The notes: generated by a model from the sequence alone, not told the origin. Positions 8,348 through 17,060 are shown, counted from the first letter of the stretch. The stretch: 64,000 nucleotides of DNA from Clostridiales bacterium UBA6114 (GCA_002423435.1 DIWE01000033.1:15571-79570); one strand, 5' to 3'. Program-made: numbers and translations.

Positions 8348-9342
8348 ACAGCTACGAACGGGTAATGAAAATCGTGCGCGGCGAGACGCCCGACCGGCTT
8401 CCCGTCTGGGCCTCGCGCCATAACAAGGACGGCTTTCTGGCGGATACGGCGGAAGGCATGCTGAAACGCGAAATCGAATTCCAGGAGGAGTTCGACTGGG
8501 ATATGGCCCGGATCTCGCCCGCCGCCGCTTTGCAGGTAATGGATTTCGGGTGCCGGTTTTCCGGCAACAACCATTTGGGGGTCCCCTCCGTTGTCGAAAG
8601 GCCGGTAAGCTGCGTCGGGGACTGGGAAAAGATCGGGCGGCTTGACCCCGAAGCCGGCAGATACGGCTCGATCGCCGGGGCGATCAAAGGGCTCGGCGAA
8701 TACTTAAAAGGATCAAAGCTGAATATGGCGACCGCCTTCAGCCCGCTGACGCTGGCTCAAAAATGCGCCGGCGACGATGTGTTGCTGGACACGATGAGAA
8801 ACCATGCGGAAATCCTCAAGACCGCGCTCGACGTTTTCGCCGATACCATGATCGATTTTATCAACCATTGCGCGGATAACGGGGCGGACAGCCTGTACTT
8901 TGCGACGCAGACGGCGACGAAGAACCTGATCACAGGCGAAGAAGCCGCGCTTTACGAAAAATGCTACAGCTTAAAGGTGTTAAGTGCGGTCAGGCCGCGG
9001 ATGCAGGCGATATTTTTGCATCTGCACGGCGACAACATCATGATCGACCATTTTGAAGAGTATCCGATCGACGTACTAAACTGGGCGGACAGAAGAACGG
9101 TTCCCCCGGTGCCCATATCGGAAGGGATAAAATATTTTTCCAGAGGGATCATGGGCGGGGTAAACGGCAGAACGACGCTTTGCACCGGGCCGGAGGAAGA
9201 CATCCGGGAGGAAATCGCAGACGCCTACCGTCAGGCCGGAAAACCGATCATCATTTCTCCCTGCTGCGTCATCCCCGTATCGGGCCTGCCCGACAAGAAC
9301 ATCCATGTGATGAGAAATGCCATAAACACGATTGCGCTGTAA
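8344..9342 (+). CDS. Uroporphyrinogen decarboxylase-fold protein (MtaA/CmuA-like)
   Basis: This 332-residue protein begins MNSYERVMKIVRGETPDRLPV, the usual start of UroD-fold proteins of the methyltransferase MtaA/CmuA branch. HLHGDN near residue 225 and CCVIP near 310 lie where MtaA-type enzymes place Zn-binding His/Cys residues, although the first motif is His rather than Cys. Family members move methyl groups between corrinoid proteins and thiols or decarboxylate porphyrins. No corrinoid protein gene lies nearby, so the reaction is open. The start is the ATG at 8344 inside the ATGA overlap with the NifU-like gene, which argues for coupled translation. Confidence 0.8.
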   Translation: MNSYERVMKIVRGETPDRLPVWASRHNKDGFLADTAEGMLKREIEFQEEFDWDMARISPAAALQVMDFGCRFSGNNHLGVPSVVERPVSCVGDWEKIGRLDPEAGRYGSIAGAIKGLGEYLKGSKLNMATAFSPLTLAQKCAGDDVLLDTMRNHAEILKTALDVFADTMIDFINHCADNGADSLYFATQTATKNLITGEEAALYEKCYSLKVLSAVRPRMQAIFLHLHGDNIMIDHFEEYPIDVLNWADRRTVPPVPISEGIKYFSRGIMGGVNGRTTLCTGPEEDIREEIADAYRQAGKPIIISPCCVIPVSGLPDKNIHVMRNAINTIAL

Positions 9343-9357
9343 ATGGAGGCGTTTTGG

Positions 9358-9672
9358 TTGCTTGAACTTACGAAGGAAAATTTCGAAGCGGAAGTGATAC
9401 GCGCAAAGAAGCTGGTCATCGTCGATTTCTGGAGTCCGGGCTGCGCCGAATGCCTCGCTCTGATGCCTCATATGGAAAAGCTGGCGGAGAAATATGAGGG
9501 GCAGGTGAAATTCTGCAAGCTGAACACGGTGGAAGAGCGAAAAACGGCGATCGGCCAGAAGGTTCTCGGAATCCCGACCCTTTTATTTTTCAAAAACGGC
9601 GCCAGGGTCGCGCAGTTTTGCAAAAACATCGACCTCGGCGAAGTCGAGGCAAAAATCAGGGAATATCTGTAA
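9358..9672 (+). CDS. Thioredoxin-like protein with CAEC active site
   Basis: A 104-residue thioredoxin fold: VIVDFWSPGCAECLALMP with Cys29 and Cys32, then the cis-Pro segment GIPTLLFFKNG. The active site CAEC differs from the usual CGPC, which suggests a specialised partner. I chose the TTG at 9358 because TGGAGG lies 8 nt ahead of it and the protein then begins like other thioredoxins. An ATG at 9343 would place the ribosome site inside the gene. It sits between the UroD-like and ferredoxin genes. It may reduce the NifU-like or UGSC protein, or be served by the TrxB at 177-1112; this is inference. Confidence 0.85.
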   Translation: MLELTKENFEAEVIRAKKLVIVDFWSPGCAECLALMPHMEKLAEKYEGQVKFCKLNTVEERKTAIGQKVLGIPTLLFFKNGARVAQFCKNIDLGEVEAKIREYL

Positions 9673-9725
9673 TACGATTCCGCGATGAAAAACATTTTAC
9701 GGAAAGCATCGGTGAGGCGGTTTCA

Positions 9726-9920
9726 ATGAAAAAAATAAAAATCAATGAAAATTGGTGCAAAAAATGCGGCATCTGCGCGGCGTACTGCAAATTCAGCGTG
9801 TTCGGCTATGAAAAGGACAGCGTTCCGGCTGTCGCGCATATCGAAAACTGCACCGCGTGCCGGCTTTGCGAGTCGCGGTGCCCGGACTTTGCGATTACGG
9901 TCGAGGTGAACGAAGAATGA
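9726..9920 (+). CDS. korD: 2-oxoacid:ferredoxin oxidoreductase, ferredoxin (delta) subunit
   Basis: A 64-residue 2[4Fe-4S] ferredoxin with C11, C14, C17, C21 and C42, C45, C48, C52 in the classic CxxCxxCxxxC spacing; the last Cys of each set is not followed by Pro in the first motif. It is the electron-transfer subunit for the alpha, beta and gamma genes that follow. An upstream in-frame ATG at 9618 would put over 30 unrelated residues in front, so I chose 9726, which has GAGGCGG upstream. Its stop overlaps the korA start (ATGA). Confidence 0.9.
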   Translation: MKKIKINENWCKKCGICAAYCKFSVFGYEKDSVPAVAHIENCTACRLCESRCPDFAITVEVNEE

Positions 9921-11062
9921 ACGCCGAAAATACATACTTTGCCATGGGAAACGAGGCAATCACGGAGGGCGCGATCGCGGCGGGCGCCCGCTTTTACGCG
10001 GGGTACCCGATTACACCGTCGAGCGAAATCGCGGAGCTTTCCTCTATAAGGCTGCCGCAGGTCGGCGGAATGTATGTGCAGATGGAGGACGAGATCGGCA
10101 GTATCGCGGCGGTGATCGGCGCGTCGGCCTCCGGCAAAAAGGCGTACACCGCGACCAGCGGCCCCGGCTTTTCCCTGATGCAGGAAAGTCTCGGCGTCGC
10201 CATAATCGACGAGGTCCCCTGTGTCATCATCGATGTTCAGCGCAGCGGCCCCAGCACCGGCCTCGCGACCAAACCGGCGCAGGCCGACGTGATGCAGAGC
10301 CGCTGGGGGACGCACGGCGACCACGGCATGATCGTCCTTTCCCCGTGCAGCGTCCAGGAGTGCTACGACCTCACCATCGAGGCCTTTTATTTTTCCGAGA
10401 GGTTCCGGACCCCGGTCGTGCTGCTCGCCGACGAGGTGGTCGGGCATATGCGGGAAAAATATGTGAGGCACCCCGCGGCGCCGGAAAAAATCGCAGGCCG
10501 GAAGCAGCCGTCGTGCGCGCCGGAGGACTATAAGCCGTTTAACTTCGAACCGGAGCCCGACGGCATCGCCCCGCTCGCTCTCTTCGGCGGCAAATATATT
10601 TTTCATCTGACCAGCACCATGCACGACGAGACCGGCGAGGCTTGCGGCCGTCCGGAAAACGCGCAGAAGTTCATCAGGCATTATGTCGAAAAATTCGAAA
10701 CTCATTACGACGAGATTGTAAAAACAAAGGAATACGCGCTTTCGGACGCCGAGATTGCAGTTATCGCGTTCGGATGCTCCGTGCGCCCGGCGCTTTACGC
10801 GATGAAGCGGCTGCGAAAGCGCGGGATCAAAGCCGGCGTGCTGCAGCTTTCCACGATCTGGCCATTCGCCGACAGGCAGGTGGGCGAGGTGTGCCGGAGG
10901 GTAAGAGGCGTCGTAGTCCCCGAAATGAATCTGGGGCAGGTGCTTCGGGAGGTGCAGCGGGTCTGCGACAGAGGCATCCCGGTGCTGGGCGTGAACAAAT
11001 TGAGTGGGGAGATCATTTTTCCCGATGAAATCATTGCCCGTGTTGAGGAAGTGATCAGATGA
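9917..11062 (+). CDS. korA: 2-oxoacid:ferredoxin oxidoreductase, alpha subunit
   Basis: This 381-residue subunit has the conserved GNEAITEGAIAAGARFYAGY start and the substrate-proximal YPITPSSEIAE. A DEIGSIAAVIGASASGKKAYTATSGPG region and a VLLADEVVGHM segment follow, as in the KorA/VorB family. With the other subunits it would oxidatively decarboxylate a 2-oxoacid to an acyl-CoA while reducing ferredoxin. Subunit order delta-alpha-beta-gamma matches 2-oxoglutarate and branched-chain 2-oxoacid enzymes, and the substrate cannot be fixed from sequence. Linked starts (ATGA at both ends) show tight coupling. Confidence 0.92.
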   Translation: MNAENTYFAMGNEAITEGAIAAGARFYAGYPITPSSEIAELSSIRLPQVGGMYVQMEDEIGSIAAVIGASASGKKAYTATSGPGFSLMQESLGVAIIDEVPCVIIDVQRSGPSTGLATKPAQADVMQSRWGTHGDHGMIVLSPCSVQECYDLTIEAFYFSERFRTPVVLLADEVVGHMREKYVRHPAAPEKIAGRKQPSCAPEDYKPFNFEPEPDGIAPLALFGGKYIFHLTSTMHDETGEACGRPENAQKFIRHYVEKFETHYDEIVKTKEYALSDAEIAVIAFGCSVRPALYAMKRLRKRGIKAGVLQLSTIWPFADRQVGEVCRRVRGVVVPEMNLGQVLREVQRVCDRGIPVLGVNKLSGEIIFPDEIIARVEEVIR

Positions 11063-11871
11063 AATACATGGATTACTTAAAGACGGAAAAGTTTCCGCTG
11101 TTCTATTGCAGCGGCTGCGGCTGCGGGGTGATGCTGGGTGCGATTGTCCGCGCCTTCGAGGCGCTCGACATCCCCCCGGAAAAGATCGTCGCCTGTACCG
11201 GCATCGGCTGCTTCGGAAAGGTGGACGACTACATGAGGGTAAACGCCCTGCACGGCACCCACGGCCGGGCGCTGGCCTTCGCGACCGGCGTAAAGCTCGC
11301 GAATCCCGAGCTTCATGTGTTTGCAATGATGGGCGACGGCGACGGCGTGACGATCGGCGGAAACCATTTCATCCACGCGGCAAGGCGAAACGTCGACGTC
11401 ACCGCGCTTATCGTCAACAACCTAAATTACGGGATGACCGGGGGGCAGTACTCGGGCACCACGCCGGAGAACAAAAAGACGTCCACCTCGCGTTACGGGC
11501 ATATCGAGCAGGGCTTTGACATCTGCCGCCTTGCGATCGCGTCGGGTGCGACCTACGTCGCGCGCGAAACCGCCGACAACTCTGTCCAGCTTAAAAACCG
11601 CATCGTCGAGGCGGTCCGGAACAAGGGGTTTTCGCTGGTGGAGATAATCGCCCCCTGCCCGACGCATTTCGGCCGCAACAACGGCATGGCTTCGCCCATT
11701 GATCTGATGAACTATATCAATAATAATTGTATCCCGTTGTCCAAAGCAAAAATGTTGAAAGAAGAAGAACTGGAAGGAAAGCTTGTCACAGGCAGGCTCC
11801 ATCATGCTCCAAAAGAGGATTACGGTACTAAGTATCGCATGATCATGGAAAAAGCCGCACAGAAGGAGTAA
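11059..11871 (+). CDS. korB: 2-oxoacid:ferredoxin oxidoreductase, beta subunit
   Basis: This 270-residue subunit binds thiamine diphosphate and a 4Fe-4S cluster. CSGCGCGV near residue 17 and GIGCFGK near 53 supply the cluster cysteines. GDGDGVTIGGNHFIHAARRN plus the following VNNLNYGMTGGQYSGTTP is the ThDP/Mg motif region of the KorB/PorB family. It forms the catalytic core with KorA. The start overlaps the korA stop by 4 nt and the gamma gene follows after 6 nt. Confidence 0.93.
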   Translation: MKYMDYLKTEKFPLFYCSGCGCGVMLGAIVRAFEALDIPPEKIVACTGIGCFGKVDDYMRVNALHGTHGRALAFATGVKLANPELHVFAMMGDGDGVTIGGNHFIHAARRNVDVTALIVNNLNYGMTGGQYSGTTPENKKTSTSRYGHIEQGFDICRLAIASGATYVARETADNSVQLKNRIVEAVRNKGFSLVEIIAPCPTHFGRNNGMASPIDLMNYINNNCIPLSKAKMLKEEELEGKLVTGRLHHAPKEDYGTKYRMIMEKAAQKE

Positions 11872-11877
11872 AGGGTT

Positions 11878-12420
11878 ATGGAAAACAGATGGGAAATCGT
11901 GTTTGCGGGCGTCGGCGGCCAGGGCTTGATCACGGTTGCGTCCGCGCTCGGGGAAGCGGCGGCGATCCATCAGGGCAAAAACGCGGCGCTGACCTCCTCC
12001 TACGGCGTGGAGACCCGTGGAACGTTTACGAAATCCGATATCATCATAAGCGACGCGGAAATCGATTTTCCCGAGGCATTGCAGCCGGATGCGGTCGTGG
12101 CGCTCTCCGATGCCGCTTACAAAAAATATGCAGAGGAGCTGGACGAAAACGCCATTTTGATTTACGACTGCAAGGAGGCCTCTCCGCTCGCTTCGAAAGC
12201 AAGGCAATATCCGTTCCCGATCACAGCGATGGCCATTGATGCCGGCGGCAAAGCCTGCGCAAATTTCGTAAGCCTGGGGCTCCTTTTAGGCCTGTTAAAG
12301 CTGATCGATCCCTCAGCCGTTGAAAAAGCGATTGAGGAGCGGTACCGGAAAAATGAGAGGGCTCTTAAAATGAACAGCGGGGCGTTTCGCCTTGGCCTTT
12401 TAAGCTCGGCCGGCCAATAA
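11878..12420 (+). CDS. korC: 2-oxoacid:ferredoxin oxidoreductase, gamma subunit
   Basis: A 180-residue protein with the subunit signature VFAGVGGQGLITVASALGEA at the N-terminus and SSYGVETRGTFTKSDII, as in KorC/PorG. In this enzyme family the gamma domain takes part in CoA binding. It has a good AAGGAG site and is the last gene before a strong terminator. Confidence 0.92.
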   Translation: MENRWEIVFAGVGGQGLITVASALGEAAAIHQGKNAALTSSYGVETRGTFTKSDIIISDAEIDFPEALQPDAVVALSDAAYKKYAEELDENAILIYDCKEASPLASKARQYPFPITAMAIDAGGKACANFVSLGLLLGLLKLIDPSAVEKAIEERYRKNERALKMNSGAFRLGLLSSAGQ

Positions 12421-12451
12421 TGTTCGCCGGGTAAAACGTTATAAAATAATC

Positions 12452-12490
12452 AAGGGGCAGACCGGCCTTTGTGGCGGGTCTGCCCCTTTG
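12452..12490 (+). terminator. Terminator after the 2-oxoacid oxidoreductase operon
   Basis: AAGGGGCAGACC pairs perfectly with GGTCTGCCCCTT around a loop of about 14 nt, followed by TTG. It lies between convergent korC and the dehydrogenase gene and may act for both strands. Confidence 0.7.
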
Positions 12491-12530
12491 CGCGCGATAT
12501 GATGTCGGCCGGTTAAGGCGATCGGTCAAA

Positions 12531-13544
12531 TCACAGCCCGGCGCACACCAGCGCGGTCACCGCCTCGGTCGACTTGAGTGCAAGCGCGCCCTGCTTAAGC
12601 GCCGAGGAAAGCCCCCGGCGGACCATCTCCGCCGCACCATGCTCGCCGAGATGGGAAAACAGCAGCTCGGTGCACACCAGCGTGGGCAGCGGATTGATCG
12701 TCCCGAGCCCCGCGAGCTCCGACCGATGCTGGTGATTGACCGGAAGAAAAACGGCGATGCCCCGGCCGATGTTGACGGTGGGCACTATGTTGGAAACGAG
12801 GGCGGCCGCCTCGTCGGATATGATGTCGCCGAACAGGTTGGTCGTCAGGATGACATCGTAATCCTCCGGCGCCGCGATCAGATGGTTTGCCGCATTGTCG
12901 ATGTACTCGTCCTCGAACGCGATGTCCGGATAGCCTTTGGCCACGCTTTGCACCGCCTCCAAAAACAGGCCGCAGCCCATCTTCAGCACGCCCGCCTTGT
13001 GCAGCGCGGTGACCTTTCTGCGCCGGTTCCTTCTGGCGTATTCAAAGGCAAACTCGGCGATCCGCTCGCATTTGCTGCGGGTGATCACCCGCAGCGACAG
13101 GGCCTGGTCGGCGCTCGGCATCCACTCGCCATGCCCCTGGTACAGGCTGCGGTCGGCGAGAAAGCCCTCTGTGTTTTCCCTGATGCAGACAATGTCGATC
13201 CCCTCCTTAAGCGACCAGACGCCCGGCCGGGCCCGGATCAGCCGCACGTCGGCGTACAGGTCGAGGCGCCGACGCATATCGCCGATCGGGCTTGGAGGGG
13301 GAACCCCCCTGACCGAGACGGCGCCGAGCAGGGAGGCGTCGCTTTTTTCGATGCCGGCCAGCGTGTCGGCGGGAAGCGCCGCGCCGAGCTCGCGATATGC
13401 GCTCTCCCCGAAGGGGTATTCGATAAAAGTCAGCGAAAAGGTCCCCGCCTTTTGCTCCGCCGCCCGCAGGACCCGGCAGGCCGACTCCAGAAGCTCCGGC
13501 CCGACGCCGTCCCCCGGCAAAAGCGCAATCGTGTAGTGCTTCAT
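12531..13544 (-). CDS. Isocitrate/isopropylmalate-type decarboxylating dehydrogenase
   Basis: A 337-residue protein of the beta-decarboxylating dehydrogenase family: IALLPGDGVGPELLE at the start, then DMRRRLDLYADVRLIRARPG for substrate arginines. RENTEG at 122-127, the catalytic lysine region TALHKAGVLKMG and the metal-binding NLFGDIISDEAA follow. The RENTEG form resembles isocitrate and homoisocitrate rather than isopropylmalate enzymes. The Tyr that usually follows RENTEG (RENTEGLY) is replaced (RENTEGFLADR), so the proton-donor arrangement may differ. The ATG at 13544 has GGAG 8 nt upstream. It lies downstream of the LysR gene and beside TctABC, so it probably oxidises and decarboxylates a 2-hydroxy tri- or dicarboxylate of that pathway. 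Confidence 0.85.
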   Translation of the reverse strand: MKHYTIALLPGDGVGPELLESACRVLRAAEQKAGTFSLTFIEYPFGESAYRELGAALPADTLAGIEKSDASLLGAVSVRGVPPPSPIGDMRRRLDLYADVRLIRARPGVWSLKEGIDIVCIRENTEGFLADRSLYQGHGEWMPSADQALSLRVITRSKCERIAEFAFEYARRNRRRKVTALHKAGVLKMGCGLFLEAVQSVAKGYPDIAFEDEYIDNAANHLIAAPEDYDVILTTNLFGDIISDEAAALVSNIVPTVNIGRGIAVFLPVNHQHRSELAGLGTINPLPTLVCTELLFSHLGEHGAAEMVRRGLSSALKQGALALKSTEAVTALVCAGL

Positions 13545-13559
13545 ATCGTTTTCTCCATT

Positions 13560-13599
13560 CTGCCGCCGCCTTCCTGAGATGGAAAGCGGCGCTTTTTTT
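13560..13599 (+). terminator. Hairpin with T7 on the plus strand between the dehydrogenase and LysR genes
   Basis: GCCGCCTTCC (13565-13574) pairs with GGAAAGCGGC (one mismatch), then GC and T7. It points against the minus-strand LysR and dehydrogenase genes, so it may stop antisense transcription. Confidence 0.4.
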
Positions 13600-13646
13600 G
13601 CCGTACCGGGCTTTCGCATGCAGAAAACCGCACAGGGCCGACCGAT

Positions 13647-14525
13647 TTATGGTGAGAAGGTGCTTGAAAACAGGGCGAGGAAATTCTTTGCCGCGGCGGA
13701 CAGACGCCGGCTTTTCGGCCAGATCAGCGCGGTGTTCGTATAAAGGGTCGGGACGCTCAGCTCCCGATAGGAGATTGCAAGCCCCGGGACGGTGCTCAGC
13801 CAGTCCGCCGGCGCGATGGTGACGCCCATGCCCAGGCTGGCGCAGATCAGGATCGTCCTTGTATCGTCGATCCGGCAAACAATGTTCGGCACAAATCCGG
13901 CGCTGCGGCAGGCCTCGGTGATGTCGGCTTCCAGCCGGTAGCTGACCAGCATGGGTTTTCCCGCCAGCACGGACAGGTCGATGATAGGGTCCGGCTGGTC
14001 GTTAAATTCCGATTCGGCGGCAACGGCCACCATCGGATGCGATAGAAGGTTGATCGAATGGAAGGACTCGGGGTCGATCGGCGTCCGGAGCAGGCCGATA
14101 TCGACCGTGTTCGATTGCAGCGCATCCAGAAGCTGGGTTGAACGCAGGGTGAGCACCTCGATCTGGGTGTGGGGGCTCTGCTTGTGGAATTGGTGCAGCT
14201 TGTGGGGCAGAATGATGGAAGAGGGGGTTGCCGTCGTCCCAATTTTCAGGATTCCGTGGTTCCCACCTTCAAATTCCTCCAGCTCCTTTACCGTGATGTC
14301 CATCAGGTCGAGGATCTGCGAGGCTCTGTATTGGAACTGCCGCCCCGCGTCGGTCAATTGGAATTTGCGGGTGCTTCTGTCCACGAGCTTGGTTCCGAGC
14401 TCCTCCTCGACGGCCCGAAGCTGGTTGCTCAAATGGGGCTGGGGGATGTGAAGCCTCGCGGCCGCTCTGGTGATATTCCCCTCCTCGGCCATGACCTTGA
14501 AATAAAGCAGCTGCCGTTTGTTCAT
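13647..14525 (-). CDS. LysR-family transcriptional regulator
   Basis: This 292-residue protein starts MNKRQLLYFKVMAEEGNITR and has the LysR winged helix, with AARLHIPQPHLSNQLRAVEE as the recognition-helix region. The periplasmic-binding-like effector domain fills residues 90-292. It is transcribed away from tctABC and towards the dehydrogenase gene, the usual arrangement for a LysR activator of a divergent transport/catabolic operon. Its effector is probably the imported acid or an early intermediate. GGAGG precedes the start. Confidence 0.92.
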   Translation of the reverse strand: MNKRQLLYFKVMAEEGNITRAAARLHIPQPHLSNQLRAVEEELGTKLVDRSTRKFQLTDAGRQFQYRASQILDLMDITVKELEEFEGGNHGILKIGTTATPSSIILPHKLHQFHKQSPHTQIEVLTLRSTQLLDALQSNTVDIGLLRTPIDPESFHSINLLSHPMVAVAAESEFNDQPDPIIDLSVLAGKPMLVSYRLEADITEACRSAGFVPNIVCRIDDTRTILICASLGMGVTIAPADWLSTVPGLAISYRELSVPTLYTNTALIWPKSRRLSAAAKNFLALFSSTFSP

Positions 14526-14984
14526 CGACGCCTCCGATCCCGGAAAAAGGGTTGTGCCGCCGGATTAGGCGGCTTTTCCGGAAATAAATCGCTTTATAAA
14601 ACTATATAAGACTGACTGTGATCCGGATCTATTCATACCAATATTCATATAAATAGAGGCAGTTTTTCGTATTTCCATTTTTCATATACAACAGATATAA
14701 TAAAAAACATATTTAGCGTCGTACGCATTAGTGCAAATAGTACAACATTTCATCTTTTAATTGGTATATTTTTCCTAATTTAAAATAGATCTATACAAAA
14801 ATTCCTCAAAATTATTTTCATAATACACGGTAGGCGGGCATAAGTCAACGGCCTGTATGCAAATTCATTAAAATTTGCGGTATGCATGGCTGCTTCGCTT
14901 TGTTTTATCCTCGTTTGATACTGGGGGTGATTTTCAGATTTCTGATGCGGGATCTCTAAAATCTTGAAAACGGGAGTTGATTCA
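14526..14984. promoter_or_regulatory. AT-rich intergenic control region between the LysR and tctA genes
   Basis: The 459-bp gap is non-coding and much more AT-rich than its neighbours. It should hold the divergent promoters and LysR sites. I see one separated inverted pair, ATACCAAT (14635-14642) and ATTGGTAT (14760-14767), but no clear T-N11-A LysR box, so no exact operator is claimed. Confidence 0.5.
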
Positions 14985-16505
14985 ATGCGTGAAGCAATTA
15001 TTCAAGGCTTGCAAATCGTCTTTTCCGTGCAGGGCATCCTGGTTTGCGCGCTGGGCTCCGCCGTAGGCTATGTGTTCGGTTTTTTGCCGGGCGTGGGCGG
15101 AAGTGTGGCCATCATGCTGCTGATTCCATTGACCTACGGCATGGAGCCGGCCGTCGCCATGGTGATGCTGGCCGGCGTGCTGGGCGGGGTGACCTTCGGC
15201 GGGTCGATCACCTCCATCCTGATCAACGCTCCGGGTGAGGGAAGCAACGCGGCCACCGCCTTGGACGGCTATGCGATGAGCCAGCAGGGCCGCGCCGGAG
15301 AGGCGCTGGGCGCTTCGGCCACCGCCAGCTTTTTAGGCCATTTGATCGGAATTTTCGTGCTGCTCGCGATTATCCCCGGAATGGCGAAGCTGGTATTGGC
15401 CTTCGGGCCGCCCGAATGGGTGGCGCTCGGTATCGGCGGACTGGCGCTCATCGCCATGGTCAGCGGCAAATCGCTGTTAAACGGCCTGATTTCGGGATGC
15501 ATCGGCCTTATTTTGTCGGTGCACGGCGTCAATCCCGTGCTGGGCAGCCCGCGTTATGTGTACGGCCAGATATGGCTGTGGTCGGGTATTTCCCTGATCG
15601 CCTTTATCGTCGGGGCCATGGCTCTGGCCGAAATGTTCCGCCTGTTTATGGAGGAAAAGAGCATTTCCAGCAGCGGCGACGTGGAGGTCAAGGGCGTATT
15701 CAAGGGGGTCAAGGCAACCCTTATGCACCTGCCTCTCGTTATCTACTGCGGTATCCAGGGCATCATCATCGGGGCGATCCCCGGCGTCGGCGGAAGCGTA
15801 TCCTGCTGGATGGCGCTCGCGCAGGCAAAATCCATCTCCGGACATCCCGAAACCTTCGGCAAGGGAAACGTCGAGGGAATTATCGGGCCCGAATCTGCAA
15901 ACGACGCCACAACGGCGGGCGCTCTGATGCCGCTGGTCTCGCTGGGCATTCCGGGAAATCCGAGCACGGCCGTGCTGCTGGGCGCCTTGATTATGCACGG
16001 CCTTCAGCCGGGAAAGGTGCTTTTGACCGAACAGCTCTTCGTGGTGACCTCCCTCTCCTTCGCGCATCTGTTCGGCGCCTTTATCGCCTGCACCATCGGT
16101 CTTTGGGCCGCCAAATACCTCGCCAGAATCACCGTTATTTCCACCAAGAGCCTGGTGCCCGTTTTAATGATTCTGTGCGTGATCGGCGTCTATGCCGAGA
16201 AAATGCGGGTTTCGGACGTCGCGCTATGTATCCTTTTTGCCGCGATCGGCTATGCCATGAAGCTGTGCGACATTCCCGCAGTTCCCGCCATTCTTGGCCT
16301 GATTTTAGGCTCTTTGATCGAGCGCTCCCATCAGGTGTCAATGCAGATCTCCGAGCAGTCGTGGTCGATCTATTACACCCGGCCCTTTGTCTGGCTGTTT
16401 GCCGTCGGGCTGCCGCTGATCCTGTTCGGCTTCAAAGCGGCGGGCGACCTTCGGCGCAGAAAGCAAAAGGCAAAGGACATGGCGCCGTCCGGCAGAGCTT
16501 TGTAA
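14985..16505 (+). CDS. tctA: Tripartite tricarboxylate transporter, large permease
   Basis: A 506-residue integral membrane protein of the TctA family. Family landmarks are FGGSITSILINAPGEGSNAA, LDGYAMSQQGRAGEALGASA and SLGIPGNPSTAVLLGALIMH. With TctB and the binding protein TctC it takes up citrate-like or other carboxylates by secondary transport. The ATG at 14985 is preceded by CGGGAG at 8 nt; a TTG seven codons upstream lacks a site. It is the first gene of the long plus-strand operon. Confidence 0.93.
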   Translation: MREAIIQGLQIVFSVQGILVCALGSAVGYVFGFLPGVGGSVAIMLLIPLTYGMEPAVAMVMLAGVLGGVTFGGSITSILINAPGEGSNAATALDGYAMSQQGRAGEALGASATASFLGHLIGIFVLLAIIPGMAKLVLAFGPPEWVALGIGGLALIAMVSGKSLLNGLISGCIGLILSVHGVNPVLGSPRYVYGQIWLWSGISLIAFIVGAMALAEMFRLFMEEKSISSSGDVEVKGVFKGVKATLMHLPLVIYCGIQGIIIGAIPGVGGSVSCWMALAQAKSISGHPETFGKGNVEGIIGPESANDATTAGALMPLVSLGIPGNPSTAVLLGALIMHGLQPGKVLLTEQLFVVTSLSFAHLFGAFIACTIGLWAAKYLARITVISTKSLVPVLMILCVIGVYAEKMRVSDVALCILFAAIGYAMKLCDIPAVPAILGLILGSLIERSHQVSMQISEQSWSIYYTRPFVWLFAVGLPLILFGFKAAGDLRRRKQKAKDMAPSGRAL

Positions 16506-16521
16506 AAGGAGGGGACACAAT

Positions 16522-17022
16522 ATGTCAAAAAGATCAAGGGAGCTTTTGTTCATGGGCGGGCTCGCCGCCTATATGGTCGTGATGCTGCTTACCGACACGG
16601 ACCTGTCGGCAAAGACGCTTGCCTATCCCCGCGCGATCATCATCGTCACTTTTATCTTGCTCGGGCTGAAGCTTCTGACCATGTTCGTGCCCGCCATGAG
16701 CTTTTTGGACCCGGGCAGCCGGGAGGCGGCTCAAAAGGCGCCGAAGGAGGCCGATACGCTTGCGGGGAAGGAAGAAACCGGGACGGCAAAAAAATGGACG
16801 TTTTGGATTCTTCTCGCGTGGCTTTCCACCTTTGCATTGGCCATTTATCTGATCGGCTTTTTGCCGGCGATGCCGATTTGGCTGTTTCTCTTTACCTTTT
16901 TCATTTCAAAGCTTTCGCCGGTGAAATCACTTTTGATTTCGCTCGGAATGCTGGCTGGCGTTTACGCGGCGTTTGTCCTGTTCCTGAACATGTATTTCCC
17001 CGCCGGCTTGTTGTTCCGGTAA
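16522..17022 (+). CDS. tctB: Tripartite tricarboxylate transporter, small permease
   Basis: A 166-residue membrane protein with four hydrophobic segments, two before and two after a charged Lys/Glu-rich cytoplasmic loop (residues 60-90). This is the TctB layout. It stands between TctA and the binding protein with a strong AAGGAGGGG site, as in other Tct operons. Sequence identity in this family is low, so the call rests mainly on topology and position. Confidence 0.88.
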   Translation: MSKRSRELLFMGGLAAYMVVMLLTDTDLSAKTLAYPRAIIIVTFILLGLKLLTMFVPAMSFLDPGSREAAQKAPKEADTLAGKEETGTAKKWTFWILLAWLSTFALAIYLIGFLPAMPIWLFLFTFFISKLSPVKSLLISLGMLAGVYAAFVLFLNMYFPAGLLFR

Positions 17023-17060
17023 TCTCTCGAAAATCAAAAGATTGATAAAGGAGGAAGACC

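Noticed and set aside
9806..11326. 506-codon minus-strand frame opposite korA and neighbours
   Set aside because: Shadow of high-GC coding sequence. The plus strand encodes a clear ferredoxin, alpha and beta subunit with coupled starts.
12471..13577. 368-codon plus-strand frame opposite the decarboxylating dehydrogenase
   Set aside because: Arg/Pro-rich composition with no motif; the minus-strand protein has full family motifs.
15416..16582. 388-codon plus-strand frame overlapping tctA
   Set aside because: Another frame of tctA with Arg-rich content. TctA family motifs lie in the other frame.
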